From Roridomyces roridus (Eukaryota; Basidiomycota; Agaricomycetes; Agaricales; Mycenaceae): 64,000 bases of DNA. Under the pieces are notes generated by a model, which saw only the letters and a program-made list of their open reading frames with translations, was not told where the DNA came from and did not search any database. Each line of letters opens with the position of its first letter. The stretch's first letter is position 1. The stretch covers positions 1 to 64,000 of the forward strand of contig JARKIF010000014.1 of assembly GCA_029378245.1 (NCBI GenBank), written 5' to 3'. A program made the translations under genes and the position numbers. Of this stretch, positions 34,903 to 49,010 are shown in pieces.

Positions 34903-35983
34903 ATGTCTTCAATCAACTTGAAGCAGTTTGCCCTCTCGTATCTCACAGACTGGTCTGTCTCTCTAATAGTACAGCTCGACTGCGAGTAATATTGTCTCAG
35001 GAGCGTCGTTGCTGCCTTCTGGATTCTCTCAGAGCTCGCCAACCACCTCCCAGTCTTTGAGCGTGATTTCTCTCTGTCAGATACCCTCATAAGCCACCCA
35101 CACAAGCCTAGCCAGTCAGTTTGACCCTCGAGTATCGCGCAAGTGCTTATATCCAGTAGAATTACCGGAACTGTGAACCATTTTATAGCTCTTCTGGTGC
35201 CCGCAGCAATCCTTCTCGTGGCTAGTTTGCTCCAGCGCTCATTCTTTGCTTTTCACAATGGGCTACTGGCTCTACTTGCGGGGAGAGGCATGGCCCGTCT
35301 ATTCACTAATGTACTCAAAGCTCGAGTTGGTCGGCTATCTCGCTCCTGCACTCCTCCTTGATTCACTCCTCTTTGCAGGCAGGCTGAGACCCGATTTTCT
35401 CGCACGCTGTAAATGGAACGAGATTGCACAAAAGTGCACTGGGTGAGTGAAAACGGCGAAATCCACGACTGGATACCCATCCTTTGCAGCAAAGCAGCCA
35501 CCGTGCTAGATGGCAGGAAATCGTTTCCTTCAGGGCATTCGTCCGCAGCTTTTGCGGGCATGGCCTTTCTCTCCTTCTGGTTGGCTGGCCAAACCGCCGG
35601 GTGGTGTTTCCAAGTGCCTGTCCCTGCTGCGTCAATACGATCCAGCCGACTTGCTAGGCTGTCGGTGACGCTCATGCCTTTGTGCTGGGCCGTTTATGTC
35701 GCGGTTACACGTTTGGAAGACTACGTCTGTTTCAACGTGTCGTACTTCAAACTTCTCAGCTGATGATGTGTAGAGACACCACAAAGAGGATGTCCTCGCT
35801 GGAGCAGCCATTGGCATCGTTTGCGCTGCCGTATATCTAGCCTTCTGGCCATCCCCGTTGAGCGTCCGTAGTTTCGCTAGTCATACGTACGGGCAACCGA
35901 GACAGTTGCATGAGGGTGACGAGCGCAGACGGGGCACATTTGACATGGAGCTGACAAGACTCGAAGATGACATGGATGCGTAG
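34903..35983 (+). CDS. PAP2-family lipid phosphate phosphatase
   Basis: Integral membrane phosphatase of the Dpp1/Lpp1 type (diacylglycerol pyrophosphate or phosphatidate). MSSINLKQFALSYLTDW starts at 34903. The next exon gives SELANHLPVFERDFSLSDTL, then a membrane segment (HFIALLVPAAILLVASLL). Motif C1 KARVGRLRP (KX6RP) is created by splicing across a 49-nt intron. C2 is FPSGHSS. C3, TRLEDYRHHKED, is also built across an intron and has Thr where Ser is usual. A final membrane helix (GAAIGIVCAAVYLAFW) and an acidic tail end at TAG 35981-35983. Six exons. Its start codon is only 77 bp from that of the DNMT gene. Confidence 0.85.
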
Positions 35984-36073
35984 TAAATCGACTGGGAGCG
36001 GCATGGATATGTAATAAAAAAGAGGAATAGTAGTACAGTATCACGAATCTTCGTATGCGGCAGTCCTTTTTCG

Positions 36074-38209
36074 CTATTGCTGGCCCTCATCCCCTCCTCC
36101 AAGCACAATCGCGTCTGTTTCCCCGCCAGCGTAGCCGTCACGTGCATATCCTCCGCCGCCGTAATGACCTCTTCCTCTCCCAAACCCGCCTCTGCCGCGC
36201 ATGCCCCCGCGCCGTGGTACAACCCATCCTGTCTGTCCTCCATGCTGGATGCTCTGCAACTGCTGCTGCTGCTGCTGCTGTGGCGGCGGCATGATCCCGC
36301 CCGACATGACAAACTGCAGAAGCTCGTTCTGTGACGGAGCGTAGCCCTTGGTGAACTGCCACATCTTTCCCAGTGCGTCCCACGACGACGGCGCCGTAAA
36401 ATCAAAGGTCGTAAGACTAAAATTCTCCAAGCCTTGCCCTCCTGGCGGAATTTTATTCGACGGGACATTGACAACGGTACCAGCATGAGCATGAGCATCA
36501 GGCGCTGTATTCGCATCTACCGATGGTGTTAATGACAACATCTGATCATGATTACTCGTGAGTGCTGCTGCTCCTGCAGTCAGTGCGCCAAGCGGGCGTG
36601 CTACATTCTGTGTACCGACGACACCCGGCGTGGCCATAGGTATCGGGGGCGGTGGCACCGGTTGATGAGTTGGAACGAGGGGGGCGACAGGGAAAGCGGA
36701 AGGAGTGAGGGGTGACGGCGAGGCTGATCGAATGTCGCGCCCGAACTCGTCTTTCCCAGTATCGGGAGGGACTGTGTTTGGTAACGAGGCCAGTGAGGGT
36801 CGGCGTGGGGGGCTATAGGGTTTCACGTCACGCCTGTATCTACTGGGTGGGCTTCTTGATCGACTAGACCTAGCCCTGCGAGGCGGGCTCCGGTCCGTGT
36901 CTTTGTTATACCGCTCACGGTCATCCCAGCCCCGTCCTTCTCCCCGACCACGGCCACGGAACCCGCCTCGGAAGCTACCGTGATTGCGCCCGTTGTCTTG
37001 AGCTGGGTCGAATCTGGAATCCCTGCGTACGGCGCCATAGGGCTCGTCCCGATATGAAGGAGGCGATATAGGCGAAGGCCTGCCGAGGAAATTCTGCTCT
37101 GAATACACGGGGACTGGAGGGGCTTGGGCTGGTGTGGGTATATTCCCTAGATTTGCCTTGAGGGCAAGCTGCTGCAAAACTGACATTTGTGGGTTCGCAG
37201 CGATATTTGTGGGTGTTTGCCTGGAGGATAATTAGCACCTGGCTTTCTGGGGACACGAATCGCTCTTACCCCGCGTTGTTCGCCTGAGCGGCTGCTTGCG
37301 TAAGAAGGGCCAGGAGTGTCGCCTGGGGATCGAGCACGGGTGCAGGAACCGGGGCTGGCGTAACTGGGGCCATGGGAGGAGGATTGACGGCGGTTGAACG
37401 TGGATCTTTTACGGTGTTATCTACGAAAACAAACCAAAAAACATTTCAGTTGGCTGATCTCAAAGAGGCGAAGAGCAGAAGAGCGCAAGGGCACGGTGAA
37501 ATTACAGGGATACTTATCGAATACATCAAGTGTGGATATGCACCTTTTTCTGTTCCGTTTATCACATCCTTTAGTCGTACTAGAATGGCGGGAGGAAAGG
37601 TGCTCCCTTTCGACCATATATCGAGAATCTTTTTGGTCTTTTCCTATTGAAGAATGATAGACAGGAGTCAGGATCGTTCTAACCAATAACGCGCGCAGGA
37701 GCGACGGACGACCAGCAAAGAGCACATGCCGTCCGATGCACCCGATGTAACTAACCTTGGATTCGGGGACCGCAGTGGAGATCATGTCTCGGATTAAACC
37801 TTCAAGAACACCTTCGAGCTTGAGTAAAAAGGTAGCGCAGTTGCCTATTGGGGTGTTGATGTCGCCAGTGAGACCTTGCTTGACAACTTGAGTGCGAGCA
37901 GCCCGAGCGAGTGCGTCAAAGACATAGAGACCGGAGACCTTGGCGGGAGGTTGCAGCGCCTTGTGAGTCCGGTACAAGATGGAAACCAATTGTGTATCGT
38001 TCTAAAAGCACCATGAGCGAGAAAAAGGAGAGACGAAGCTGATTGCGCACCTGCATGGATTTGAGCGCAATCTCAGTCAAGTTGTTCATCTTGGATGCCG
38101 ACAACCTCTTGGCATGTACGACCTCTTTTAACGCGGCCTCAAAGTCCTGCATGACGATGAGAAGCGAGAATGGGCAGGGACGAGATGGACCCACCGACAG
38201 CTCAGCCAT
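36074..38209 (-). CDS. CID-domain (RNA polymerase II CTD-interacting) RNA-processing factor
   Basis: N-terminal CID/RPR domain related to Nrd1, Seb1 and SCAF proteins, which bind phosphorylated Pol II CTD to couple transcription with 3'-end processing. Start ATG at 38209 (MAELSVGPSRPC). The domain reads DFEAALKEVVHAKRLSASKM, QLVSILYRTHKAL, SGLYVFDALARAAR, FLLKLEGVLEGL and KILDIWSKGSTFPP over four exons. The rest is disordered: Pro-rich, Arg/Ser repeats, RGG boxes and a poly-Gln stretch (about 36250). A conserved patch SSWDALGKMWQFTKGYAP precedes an RGG-rich C-terminus. I see no RRM, unlike Nrd1 and Seb1. The stop is at 36074. Divergent from PET117, 57 bp between start codons. Confidence 0.8.
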
Positions 38210-38266
38210 GGTGGAAGAAGGAGAGTGATGTATTTGTCCGTATTGGCAAATTGGTCCGTGCGCTGC

Positions 38267-38544
38267 ATGTCGACACGCGCCAAGGCGACGCTCGCAGTGG
38301 CCCTTGGGCTCACCTCGCTCACCATCTGGGCCGTCCATTTCCAACAGGAGCAGCAGGCTGAGGTCTACCATCCACCCCGAGTCCATGTATTTTCATTTAT
38401 CTTTGACAGACTATGTACAAGGGAGTTTTACGGGACGACGAGCGACGGAAAGAAAAGATGCTCCAGCGCGAGGCGGACCTGGAGGAGTCCAAGCGAAAAC
38501 GAGAAATCTACGAGAGGGTGCAGAGGGTAGAGAAAAGTACCTGA
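38267..38544 (+). CDS. PET117: Cytochrome c oxidase assembly factor PET117
   Basis: Small mitochondrial protein needed for heme a synthesis and complex IV assembly in yeast and animals. Exon 1 starts at 38267 (MSTRAKATLAVALGLTSLTI), a single hydrophobic segment followed by WAVHFQQEQQAE. A 47-nt intron is followed by exon 2, TMYKGVLRDDERRKEKML, and a Glu/Arg/Lys-rich helix ending in TGA at 38542-38544. The length of about 77 residues and the HxxQEQQ..MxxGVxRDxER pattern match the family. It lies 57 bp from the start codon of the divergent CID gene, so both probably share a promoter. Confidence 0.88.
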
Positions 38545-38670
38545 CTCCGGGCCTCGGAGGGCAATACGATTGCTAGCTTGAGAAGGTAGCAGTTACATTT
38601 AGTGCGGCTCGTCGCATGGCCTGACGCACTCTCTCTCTCGCCTGCAGCCTCTGTGGAGTGGAAAAACGAA

Positions 38671-41600
38671 ATGCAGAAGCTGTCGGCTCTCCTGTCATTC
38701 CAATTGGATCGAGTTGAGAGTTTCTTCTCCCCCTCAACACCTGGCCTCTCTTTGTCCCTCCGCTTGATGTCTGGCTTCTCTACGACGGTCGTTGGCCTCT
38801 TCCAGCGTGCGGCAACCGAGCAGGGAGGATTGCTCAGCGGTCAAGATCCCTCGTCCGTCAATCTCACTGACCCAATCCGGCTTTGGATCATTCAAGTCGG
38901 TGTGATTGTTGGAACGGCGACGCTGCTGTCTCTGGGCCTCCGTAAGTTGAACCAACCCAAAGTAATCGCGGAGGTCTTGGGTGGTATCCTTCTCGGTGAG
39001 TACTGGCTTTCATTAATATTATCATCCAAATCATAATTGTACGTCCTCCAGGACCCACCGCATTCGGCCGTATACCTGGGTTTACCGAGCATATCTTCCC
39101 CAAAGATTCGATACCCTTCCTGTCTTTGTGAGTTCGCCGCGGTCGCCCGCCCACTTTACTTATTTTCGATAGAGTGGCCAACATTGGTCTCGTCCTTTTC
39201 CTGTTCCTTGTCGGGTAAGCCGCATTTCCCAGACGTGACCTCTTCTCAAGTCCCTCAGACTCGAAATCGACGCAGCCATAATCAAACGTAATGCTAAACT
39301 TTCTGCTGCCGTGGGGCTGGCAGGAATGATCTTGCCGTTTGGTCTCGGAGCTGCCCTTACCGTTCCATTGTATCGCAACTTTGTCGACGACAGCATCCGC
39401 TACGCATATTTCGCTTTATTCTGCTGTGTTGCCTTCAGGTGCGTTTCCTCTGGTATCGATCCCTCACAAATGCATATTCATGTCCCCAAAGCATCACCGC
39501 CTTTCCCGTTCTCTGCCGTATTTTGACAGAGCTCAAACTACTGGATACAACAGTTGGGATTGTTGTGCTCAGCGCGGGTGTGGCCAAGTGAGTGTTTCTA
39601 CAGCTGTGAAGCGTCGCTCAAGGGGAATATAGTGATATTCTAGGTTGGACTCTTTTGGCCTTGAGCGTCGCTTTGGTAAATGCGGGAAGCGCATTGAGCG
39701 CTCTTTGGATATTATTGATCTGCGTTGGATGGACCCTCTTCCTCCTTTTCCCCGTCAAAATTGCGCTGCGGTGGTTGGCTCACAAGACCGGCTCAGTTGA
39801 AAATGGACCCACCATGTTCTTCATGACAATCACAATCCTACTCGTTTTTGGGTCTGCATTCTTTACGGACATTATCGGCGTGCACGCCATCTTTGGTGCC
39901 TTCCTTGTCGGGCTTATCGTGCCACGTGAGGGTTCTTTGGCTATTGCTCTCACCGAGAAACTCGAGGATATGGTTTCCATCATCTTCTTACCCCTGGTCT
40001 GTGCTTCCCATTTTTTTTTCCTGCGACGCTCATGCCATCTAGTACTTCACACTCTCTGGCTTGTCCACCGATCTGGGACTGCTTGACAACGGTACATTCG
40101 TTGCCCCTTGTGAAGTTTCATTTTCTTACGACTATGCTCAGGAATTACTTGGGGTTTCACCTTCGCCGTTATCAGCGTGGCTTTCATCGGGAAATTCGGG
40201 GGTTGCACGCTCGCAGCGAGATATGCCGCTGGGTTCAGCTGGCGGGAGTCCAGCACAATAGGCTCTCTGATGAGTTGCAAAGGGTACGAAGACAAGCCAA
40301 GTACTGCTAGAAATACTCACTTCTGTTTCAGTCTCGTGGAACTCATAGTGCTTAACGTGGGCTTGAGCGCAGGCATCTTGTCTCCTCGTGTTTTCGCCAT
40401 TTTTGTTCTCGAGGTCTGTTAGCTGCTTTCCTTCTGATTTGGGATTGACGCCCTTCTAGGCGCTGACTCTCACCTTCATGACCACCCCGCTCGTCACCTG
40501 GCTTTATCCCCCTGAGAAACGCGTACGTGCAAGTGGCACGGGCGCCAATTTCAATGCTGTTGCAGGGGACGACAGGCCTGGACGGACTGGATCTCTCAAT
40601 GGCAGCCGGTCACGTTATACCTTCGTTCTTGACAAGCTTGAACATATTCCTGGCATGATGGCCATGGCTCAACTCATTCAACCGCCGCCGCCATCGGGAG
40701 AAGAACGGCCAACGGCTTCCAAGAGCAGTTTGATCAGGCCTTCGGATCGCTGTTCAGTTGAAGCCCTTCGTTTGATCGAGCTCTCTGACCGTGTCTCGGC
40801 GGTCATGAAATCTTCTGCCTCTGAAACTCTCCTCCTCTCCGATCCTCTGCTCGCCATCTTCCGCATGCACGGCCAATTGCACGATTTACATATTTCGACA
40901 GCGTTGAGCATCGTTCCGTTCGACGATCTTGCTTCCAGCGTCACGGAACATGCACAAAATACCGACTCGGACATGATCATGCTACCTTGGCTGCCCACCC
41001 CCAGCGCTGAAACCACTGTGGCGCTGCACGAGCATGAGGCGCTGCAGACGCCCGGTAAAAGCCAGGTGCACAATCCGTTCGATATGCTTTTCAAGTCCAC
41101 CGGATCTCACGACAAATCGGCGTCAGCGCTCCATGCGCAATTTGTTCGTGAAGTATTCTCTAACGCCAAGACCGATGTTGCACTTTTCGTGGATCAGGAG
41201 CGTTCTGCCGTCACGTCCAAGATGGGGAGCAAGCAGCATTTGTTCCTTCCGTTCTTTGGAGGGCCCGACGACCGCCTTGCCCTCGAGTTCGTTGTGCAGC
41301 TGTGTGCTAGTTCTCATGTCACCGCGACCGTTGTGCGCGTGACCAAAAGGGAGATGGAACCGCCCCTTTCGCAGGTGACCGACGCTCATATCGAGAAGCG
41401 TGAAGAGCCGCAATTGCTGAGCGTGACATCGGTGAGTTTTTTTTCCCCCTTGGTCGTTTACAGGTGTCTTATTTTACAGGCTGTGGCCGGTTTCCCGGAT
41501 ACGGTGTACGGCCCGCCAACTACCGAGACGCGAATGCAGTCTGAGACTGCAGATAATATCGCTTGGGACAAATACGTACCGTCGACGAATGCTGACGGTG

Positions 41601-41932
41601 CTTCGACATCCTCGACGCCGCCTCCAGGCATCGAATTCCGCGAGCTGACTAGTCCGATCCCGCTGCATGCGGTCATCAGGGAGGTGAACCTCCTCAGCGA
41701 TACGGTAGCCTCGCAGGAGCGCGCCCCGCGTGTTCTGTTGGTGGTTGGCAGGTCGCGGAGAATGGCTGTCGAAAATCACGCAGGGGAATTGAAGGAGTTG
41801 GTAGGTGAATATGGGAGTGTTGGAGCGGAGGTGAGGAAGACGCTTGGGGACGTTGCGACTTCGTTTGTGGTCACCGGGGCTGGTTCTGGGATCGTGGTCG
41901 TCCAAACGGCAGCCAAAATTGATGACTACTAG
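38671..41932 (+). CDS. KHA1: Kha1-like monovalent cation/H+ antiporter (CPA2 family)
   Basis: Predicted K+(Na+)/H+ exchanger of intracellular membranes. Start chosen at the ATG 38671; 38767 is an alternative. Membrane segments include DPIRLWIIQVGVIVGTATLL, VIAEVLGGILLG + PTAFGRIPGF, NIGLVLFLFLVG + LEID, ITAFPVLCRIL, VANDILGWTLLALSVALVNA, FTDIIGVHAIFGAFLVGLIV and YFTLSGLSTDLGLL. LVELIVLNVGLSAGILS and TTPLVTWLYPPEKR follow. A long cytosolic C-terminal domain (about 480 residues) carries a DPLLAIFRMHGQLHDLHIST segment. The conserved ND pair for ion binding is present in GVANDILGW. About nine exons. Stop TAG at 41930-41932. Confidence 0.85.
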
Positions 41933-42172
41933 GAGATGACCATTTGACGACTCATGAACTGTGTATATAAATTATAATAGCGCCAAACGCACTACGTTCG
42001 GTGCCTGTAAAAGATATTTTTCTCGGATTACAGCTTGAATGGCATTATGCATGGTGCCTCAGGGGCCTGCGTGTATGTGCCTCGCACGTTTGGAGCAATT
42101 GGTGCCGTCACCCCTGCTTGTGACATCAGTATTTAAGGATCTGCCTTCCCCTGGGTTTCTTTGTGCACCACG

Positions 42173-44124
<1,952 letters not shown>

Positions 44125-44304
44125 ATGGGTAAAGAAATGGACAAGAAAATAAACGGATAAAATTGTACAACACATTACCCTAGAACCGATTTTCGTATCT
44201 TACGTATGTAAGGTGGAAGAGGATTAAGACTTGGCTTTGCTACACTTCAAAATCGATACAAGTCCAAGAAGAGTCCTAAGGTCGAGGACCTGCGCTCGAG
44301 AAAA

Positions 44305-45681
44305 TCAGTCGTGCCGAGAAGGCGGCGAAGGCGGAGGGGGATCCGACGGGCCGTAGCTACTACTGCTGGGTCCTGCAGCCTGTGCCGGTGGATGTAAGGA
44401 ATGCATGGGGTGAGGGTGTCCTGGCATGCTGGTGATTGCGACGGGCCAGGGAAATGAATTGGGGTAGTATCCTTGTTGGTTGGGCGTTCGGAGTGTGGTA
44501 TTGGACGAGGAAGATGAAGTTGCTATCGTGCGGCGTCAGAATAGTCGGTGGAATTTGGGAACAACATACATTCGTCGAGGTCACATATACATGTTGTCTT
44601 TCCGGCGTGCGCACATTTTTTGCATAGTTGGCCGATGCATTCCGACTTGCGTCTAAACAGATGGGTCAATTGTAGTTAAAACTCAACAGCCATCGACACA
44701 CTTTGTACATGGGAGACACGGGCGCGCACCGTCGCAACTAAAAAGAAATTGAAGGGAGATACGAGATCGTGTGTCCAGCAACGCACCGAGTCTTGCTTCG
44801 TCTGCATGCGAGACACGCCTGGAAGATGATCAGTGGAGGGCAAGTCAAATGGAACGGAAACACATGCCGCCTTGACCCTGGATCCCAAACCGCCCCTCTG
44901 GCGCACGGCGTTGACGCACTCCATGCCCGCCGTCACGCAATTTTGACACGGGCGTTCATCAGAGCAACGAATGGACTGCTTTTTGCACCCTTCGCAGCGC
45001 AACTTGGCTTGTTTTGGAGGGCGTGGAGAGGCGGGGACGCATTCTTCTGAACGAGAGACGCAGCGGGGACAGGGGCGTTCGTCCTGGCACTGAATAGAAC
45101 GGCTCAGTTTCCTGAAGCAGCACGAAGGAAGAGTTGAACCTTCTTATTCGACTGGCAGCAGCTCTGGCAGGCGGCTTTCGCGCGTTCACTGACAACCTCA
45201 ACAACGGGAGGCGCTAGATTGGGTTCGACGGAGGGGAGGGATGGTGCTATTGGCGCTTGGTCGCTATCATCTGCGGTGCACTCGAGGTCCCGGTCTACAC
45301 AGCGCTGGCAGCGATCTTCCGTGTCCGTGTCGGTCCTAGAGAAAGCTCAGGTTCGTTCCTCACAACCACTATTAACGCACTTTTCACAACGAGCCCGCGC
45401 CTTTCGACACGGTTCACATCCGTCGTTACATTGCACATTCTTCCTCGTACACCCACCGCACGGCTTCTCGCCGTCGCAGCGCACTTTATCATGCCTGTAC
45501 TTTGTCTCAGAGAAGGGAGAGTGAGGATCGAGAGTCATGCCTGCAATTGGAACAAGCCTGGGCAATTGTTAGTTGGGAATAAGTCTCGAGGAGGGCAACT
45601 GACCTTTGAAGTCCTCCTTGGCCAGACGATCTTGGAACGAGGTGCAATCGAAGCGTTGGCAACTATCGGTGGTAGATCCAT
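44305..45681 (-). CDS. Protein with five consecutive Zn2Cys6 binuclear clusters
   Basis: Start ATG at 45681 (MDLPPIVANASIAPRSKIVW). After splicing, five complete fungal-type clusters follow each other. Four have spacing CX2CX6CX5CX2CX6C and the second has X10 in the middle. Examples: CEGCKKQSIRCSDERPC + QNCVTAGMEC (no intron inside) and CLACRRSKTR + CDGARPC. Each of units 1, 2, 3 and 5 is split by at least one short intron. A partial sixth unit (CKKCAHAGKTTC) precedes a Ser/Pro-rich tail ending PPSPPSRHD, TGA at 44305. Usual Zn2Cys6 regulators have one cluster and a large activation region; no fungal_trans-like domain is visible here. The role is probably DNA or metal binding, not shown by the sequence. 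Divergent from the small gene at 45803. Confidence 0.75.
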
Positions 45682-45802
45682 AAGAGTGACGGGGCGTGAG
45701 AAAAATGGCCGCGGTGGTGTGATTGGATGCCAACTCAATTCAGCGTCCGTCCTCCTTCCATGTCCTTACATAAAAAGCATACTTTTTTCGCTCTTTACCA
45801 CG

Positions 45803-46192
45803 ATGGATGAACTTGGGTGGCTCGTAGGTAGGCTGCAGTCAGACGGCGAGCGAGAACTACAACGGTCTGACTCTCAGGCAACGAAACGAACCGGCCCTGC
45901 GTTTCCCGAGAAAACCAAGATCGACTACTTTGCAGACAACTGGGTACGTGGGATCGCCTACCATTCGACTGACGATGCGCAGATCTACCTGCTCCAGGTC
46001 TTCAACTTTGAGTCCACATCTCATCTGCATTCAATCCAATGGACTCAGGACTGGCTTCGACGAGCAAGACAAAAGCTGGGAACAAGCAGGAAACTTACAC
46101 CTTTTAAATTGCTCTCATTTTGGGAAGACGTGAAGACACTTTCCATACGACACGGGAAGGATGGGAAGTCAGATCGTCGCAGAAGTGGATAG
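45803..46192 (+). CDS. Small hypothetical protein
   Basis: Not recognised. ATG at 45803 opens 129 codons, MDELGWLVGRLQSDGEREL, ending KDGKSDRRRSG. Two segments could be introns: 45942-45980 starts gtacgt and ends cag, and 45996-46048 starts gtcttc and ends cag. Both are in frame, so the spliced and unspliced products both remain open; the spliced form would join ADNW to IYLLQ to DWLRRARQKLG. The product is hydrophilic and basic at the C-terminus. It faces the zinc-cluster gene with 121 bp between start codons, so the two may be co-regulated. It may also be a chance ORF. Confidence 0.4.
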   Translation: MDELGWLVGRLQSDGERELQRSDSQATKRTGPAFPEKTKIDYFADNWVRGIAYHSTDDAQIYLLQVFNFESTSHLHSIQWTQDWLRRARQKLGTSRKLTPFKLLSFWEDVKTLSIRHGKDGKSDRRRSG

Positions 46193-47256
46193 GTTCAGCT
46201 TTCACATTGAGCCAGGCGAAATCTGACGGCATTAAAGAGGACCAGGAACGCCGCTCCCGGCTTTAAACAACCAAGAGAGAGATCAAGGCGCAAAGCAGGA
46301 GGCACACGGTATCGACGACTTTCAGTTTATTGAGTAGGCTTCTGAGTGCCGTGAATAGCAGAGACCTCGAGAGACTCGTTCAAAGATCAAGAGGGCACCG
46401 ATATCCTGCCGCCAGCGATCCAGATTCCTAGTCCTGAACCTGATCCAGTCCCAGACTCTCTACTATCCCCGCCCGAGACACGAGGCGCGCGCTCGGCGCG
46501 GTATAAGAAACCCCTCCTGCAGATACTATCACTGGAGCCCGAGGAGGTCATCTCGTGAAGCAACCTCTCCACAAAACACCGTGGAGGAGGAGCCGGATGA
46601 TACACTCCCGAAGAAGACCCATTTGCGAAGTCGTTCGCTCGTCTCCACTGTCATGCTCGCAGGCACATATACAGCCAGATGGACATTGACTTGACCTATT
46701 CTTTCGACATTGCTCTCGGGCGACTCGGAGTTTCGGTGTATTTTCAGTTTTGACGACGAAAAAACAAATTTGCAGGGCCAGTGACTGAAGACCCTAATGA
46801 ATCCGTGGAGTTGCTGTAAGGAATCTATGGATGCAGTAGTGGCTCAGAGCAACCGGCCATTCTGAGAAAAACATCACGGTGGCGTGATCACTACACTGGT
46901 GCCGCAAAAGAAATCAATTCCACCGCAGCCATCAAGTACAACCCGTGTACAGAATGGAATACAAATACATCCAGCTGCCCGGGAGATATGAGTAGTAAGT
47001 AGTAATAACCCCTAATAGAAATGAACGTGAGTACAGGTACGTGTGTCTATATCTCGCCGCACGGAACCACATCAAGTGGCTGTCGTACAGCAGAGCGCAG
47101 CGCAGCCGGGGTCGCATCTAGGCGAGCGTAACCTGCAGCTGTGGCTGCTGTGTGTGAATACAGTTCCATGCAGTATGGCATGAACAATCCAGGAAGAAGG
47201 CATATAAGGATACATGGGTCGTTTCGTTTCGTTTCGATTTGTATCGTGGCGGGAAA
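46193..47256. other. Intergenic region
   Basis: About 1.06 kb without a supported gene. The short ORFs on both strands have no recognisable motif and no consistent splice structure. No repeat was noticed. Confidence 0.45.
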
Positions 47257-48621
47257 TCATGATTGGTAGACCGAGACGTAGTTGATCTCCCACTTGGCGG
47301 CTGTTGTTGCGAGTCAGAACGATGCCGGTCGCGAAAAAAACGGACATACTTTGGAAATTGCTGGGATCGGCAACGGCAGCGGCGCAAGCAGAAGGGCCGC
47401 CCGGGAAAACGTTTCCGGCCCAATCTCCGCACAAAGTGGTGTCAAACTCGAGAGATGTTAGTGAATTCATTCATCTAAGGTAAATTCGACATACCGTCAG
47501 AACCATATCCTGGAAGTGGTTCCCAACGTTGCAAGTGCTGGACTGGAAGAAAGCCACCGGTGTGCCCTACACAGCGAGTCAAAACCCACAAAGAATTGTA
47601 TTCACTTTTTACGCACCCAGGTCGAAGGATCAGGTTTCTGTGCAGTGATATCTGCGGGAATCGCATTGCGCGGGAAGTGCCAGACCGAGATCCCGCTGGC
47701 CTCCACAGCATGTGCGTACACGCCACCAGCTTGCAGATTGAATTGGTGCCCGTAGACCGCAGGCCGCGAGTCGGTGATGCCACACCCGTTGTTGTTCGAC
47801 GCACCGCTCGCGCACGCGTTTTGGCCAGTAGGTGCGCCACTGAAGAGCTTCTTGGCGCTGGTGGCCGTGTCAAGGCTGCACCCTGAGGACGTGTGGAGCG
47901 TGATCTGGTTCGTGGTCGAGTCGCCGACGCCCTCGATGATCTGCGAGATTCATATTGAGAAAAGATTCTGAGCGAGGATGGGGAGACGCACGTCGATTTC
48001 GCCTCCAGCAGGCCAGTTGGGGCCGACTTGCCAATATGCGGGCCAGACTCTGACCTGGATGTCAGGGAAACTATCATATTAAGAGAACAATAGCGTACGT
48101 GGGTCCATGAGGCATAGCCCACACATCTGCAATGAACAACCCGGTGCTGTACGAATTGGGCGAGCTTATGCGAACGCTGTGGAGCTGCAGTCAGCACATG
48201 CTCGCTACACGGGCGAGGGAACGCACGAATCGCGGTTGGCACCCTTGGCGAGCTTGGAAGTGCTATCGACGGCAAGGATGGTGGTCCCGTCTTTCTGGAC
48301 ATAGGCAAGACCCTTGGAAGTCGCCTCGGACTTTGTGAGGTAGTTGACGTTGCCATGGCTGAGCAGAGTCATTAGATTAATTGTATCGAGAGACGGCCTG
48401 CAGGACGCACGTTGGGTCCGGCGCAGAGAAGAAATCCCATTCTCTGTGGCGCCAGTTAGCTCGGGACGCGCGTGGAAGAGCGAGACAAACAGGAAGTCAT
48501 TGCCAGTGTAGTGGTCTTGGAGCTTGTACGTGGTTGTGCGAGCACTGAGCGTATGGTTAAGGGGTGCCGCGGCGGCGAGGAGTGGAAGGGCAAAGAGGGC
48601 GAGTGCTGAGAAGGAGGGCAT
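47257..48621 (-). CDS. GH16 family endo-beta-1,3(4)-glucanase-like secreted protein
   Basis: Secreted laminarinase-type glycoside hydrolase acting on beta-glucans of fungal or plant walls. ATG at 48621; the signal peptide MPSFSALALFALPLLAAAAP is followed by YKLQDHYTGNDFL. VNYLTKSEATSKGLAYV and ILAVDSTSKLAKGANRDSVR lead to WAMPHGP. The catalytic motif GEID + IIEG (ExDxxE) is assembled across an intron at about 47995. Later come SGISVWHFPRNAIP, CNVGNHFQDM, LCGDWAGNVFPGG and the terminal KWEINYVSVYQS, TGA at 47257. Roughly ten exons, introns 45-60 nt. All catalytic residues are present; the length of about 310 residues fits the family. Confidence 0.88.
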
Positions 48622-49010
48622 GGTGGTGGTGGGCGGAGATGGAGACGGAGATGGAGGAAACGGTACAAAAAGGAAAGAAAAGACCCGGATGGACAATGGG
48701 CGAAGGCACTCAATTGTTGGACGCGTTTTCACAGCCACCTGATTGGCTTTGACATCCGTGGGTCGCACAATGGCCGATCACCGAATTTCCATCCATGTGC
48801 AAAATTCTGTAAATTCTCGTCAAGGTGGAGCTGCCCTGGAAACGGGGGTTTTTCTTCCTGGAAAACTTGGAAGAACTTGGAGCACCGGTGCTTTTTTTCA
48901 GGCACCGGCACTAACTTTAAGAGGAACGGGACGGAGGAACGCGGTGATGGTTGCGAAGGAAGAGAGACAATGAGGCCGAGCTTGTTTGCATTCCACTTGT
49001 GTTCCAAACA
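48622..49010. other. Divergent promoter region between the GH16 and NNRD genes
   Basis: 389 bp between two start codons. Just upstream of the GH16 ATG the strand is a run of CCACC/CCATCTCC on the transcribed strand. No ORF or recognised regulatory motif otherwise. Confidence 0.4.

Noticed and set aside
45040..45120. Frameshift between CQSC and CQDERPC in the third zinc cluster
   Set aside because: A 51-nt GT..AG intron (gttcaact..tattcag) removes the apparent break and restores the exact Zn2Cys6 spacing.
45257..46192. 311-codon plus-strand ORF covering the zinc-cluster gene's 5' half
   Set aside because: Most of it is antisense to the five-cluster gene, whose Cys spacing is exact. Only the part after the ATG at 45803 is kept as a tentative small gene.
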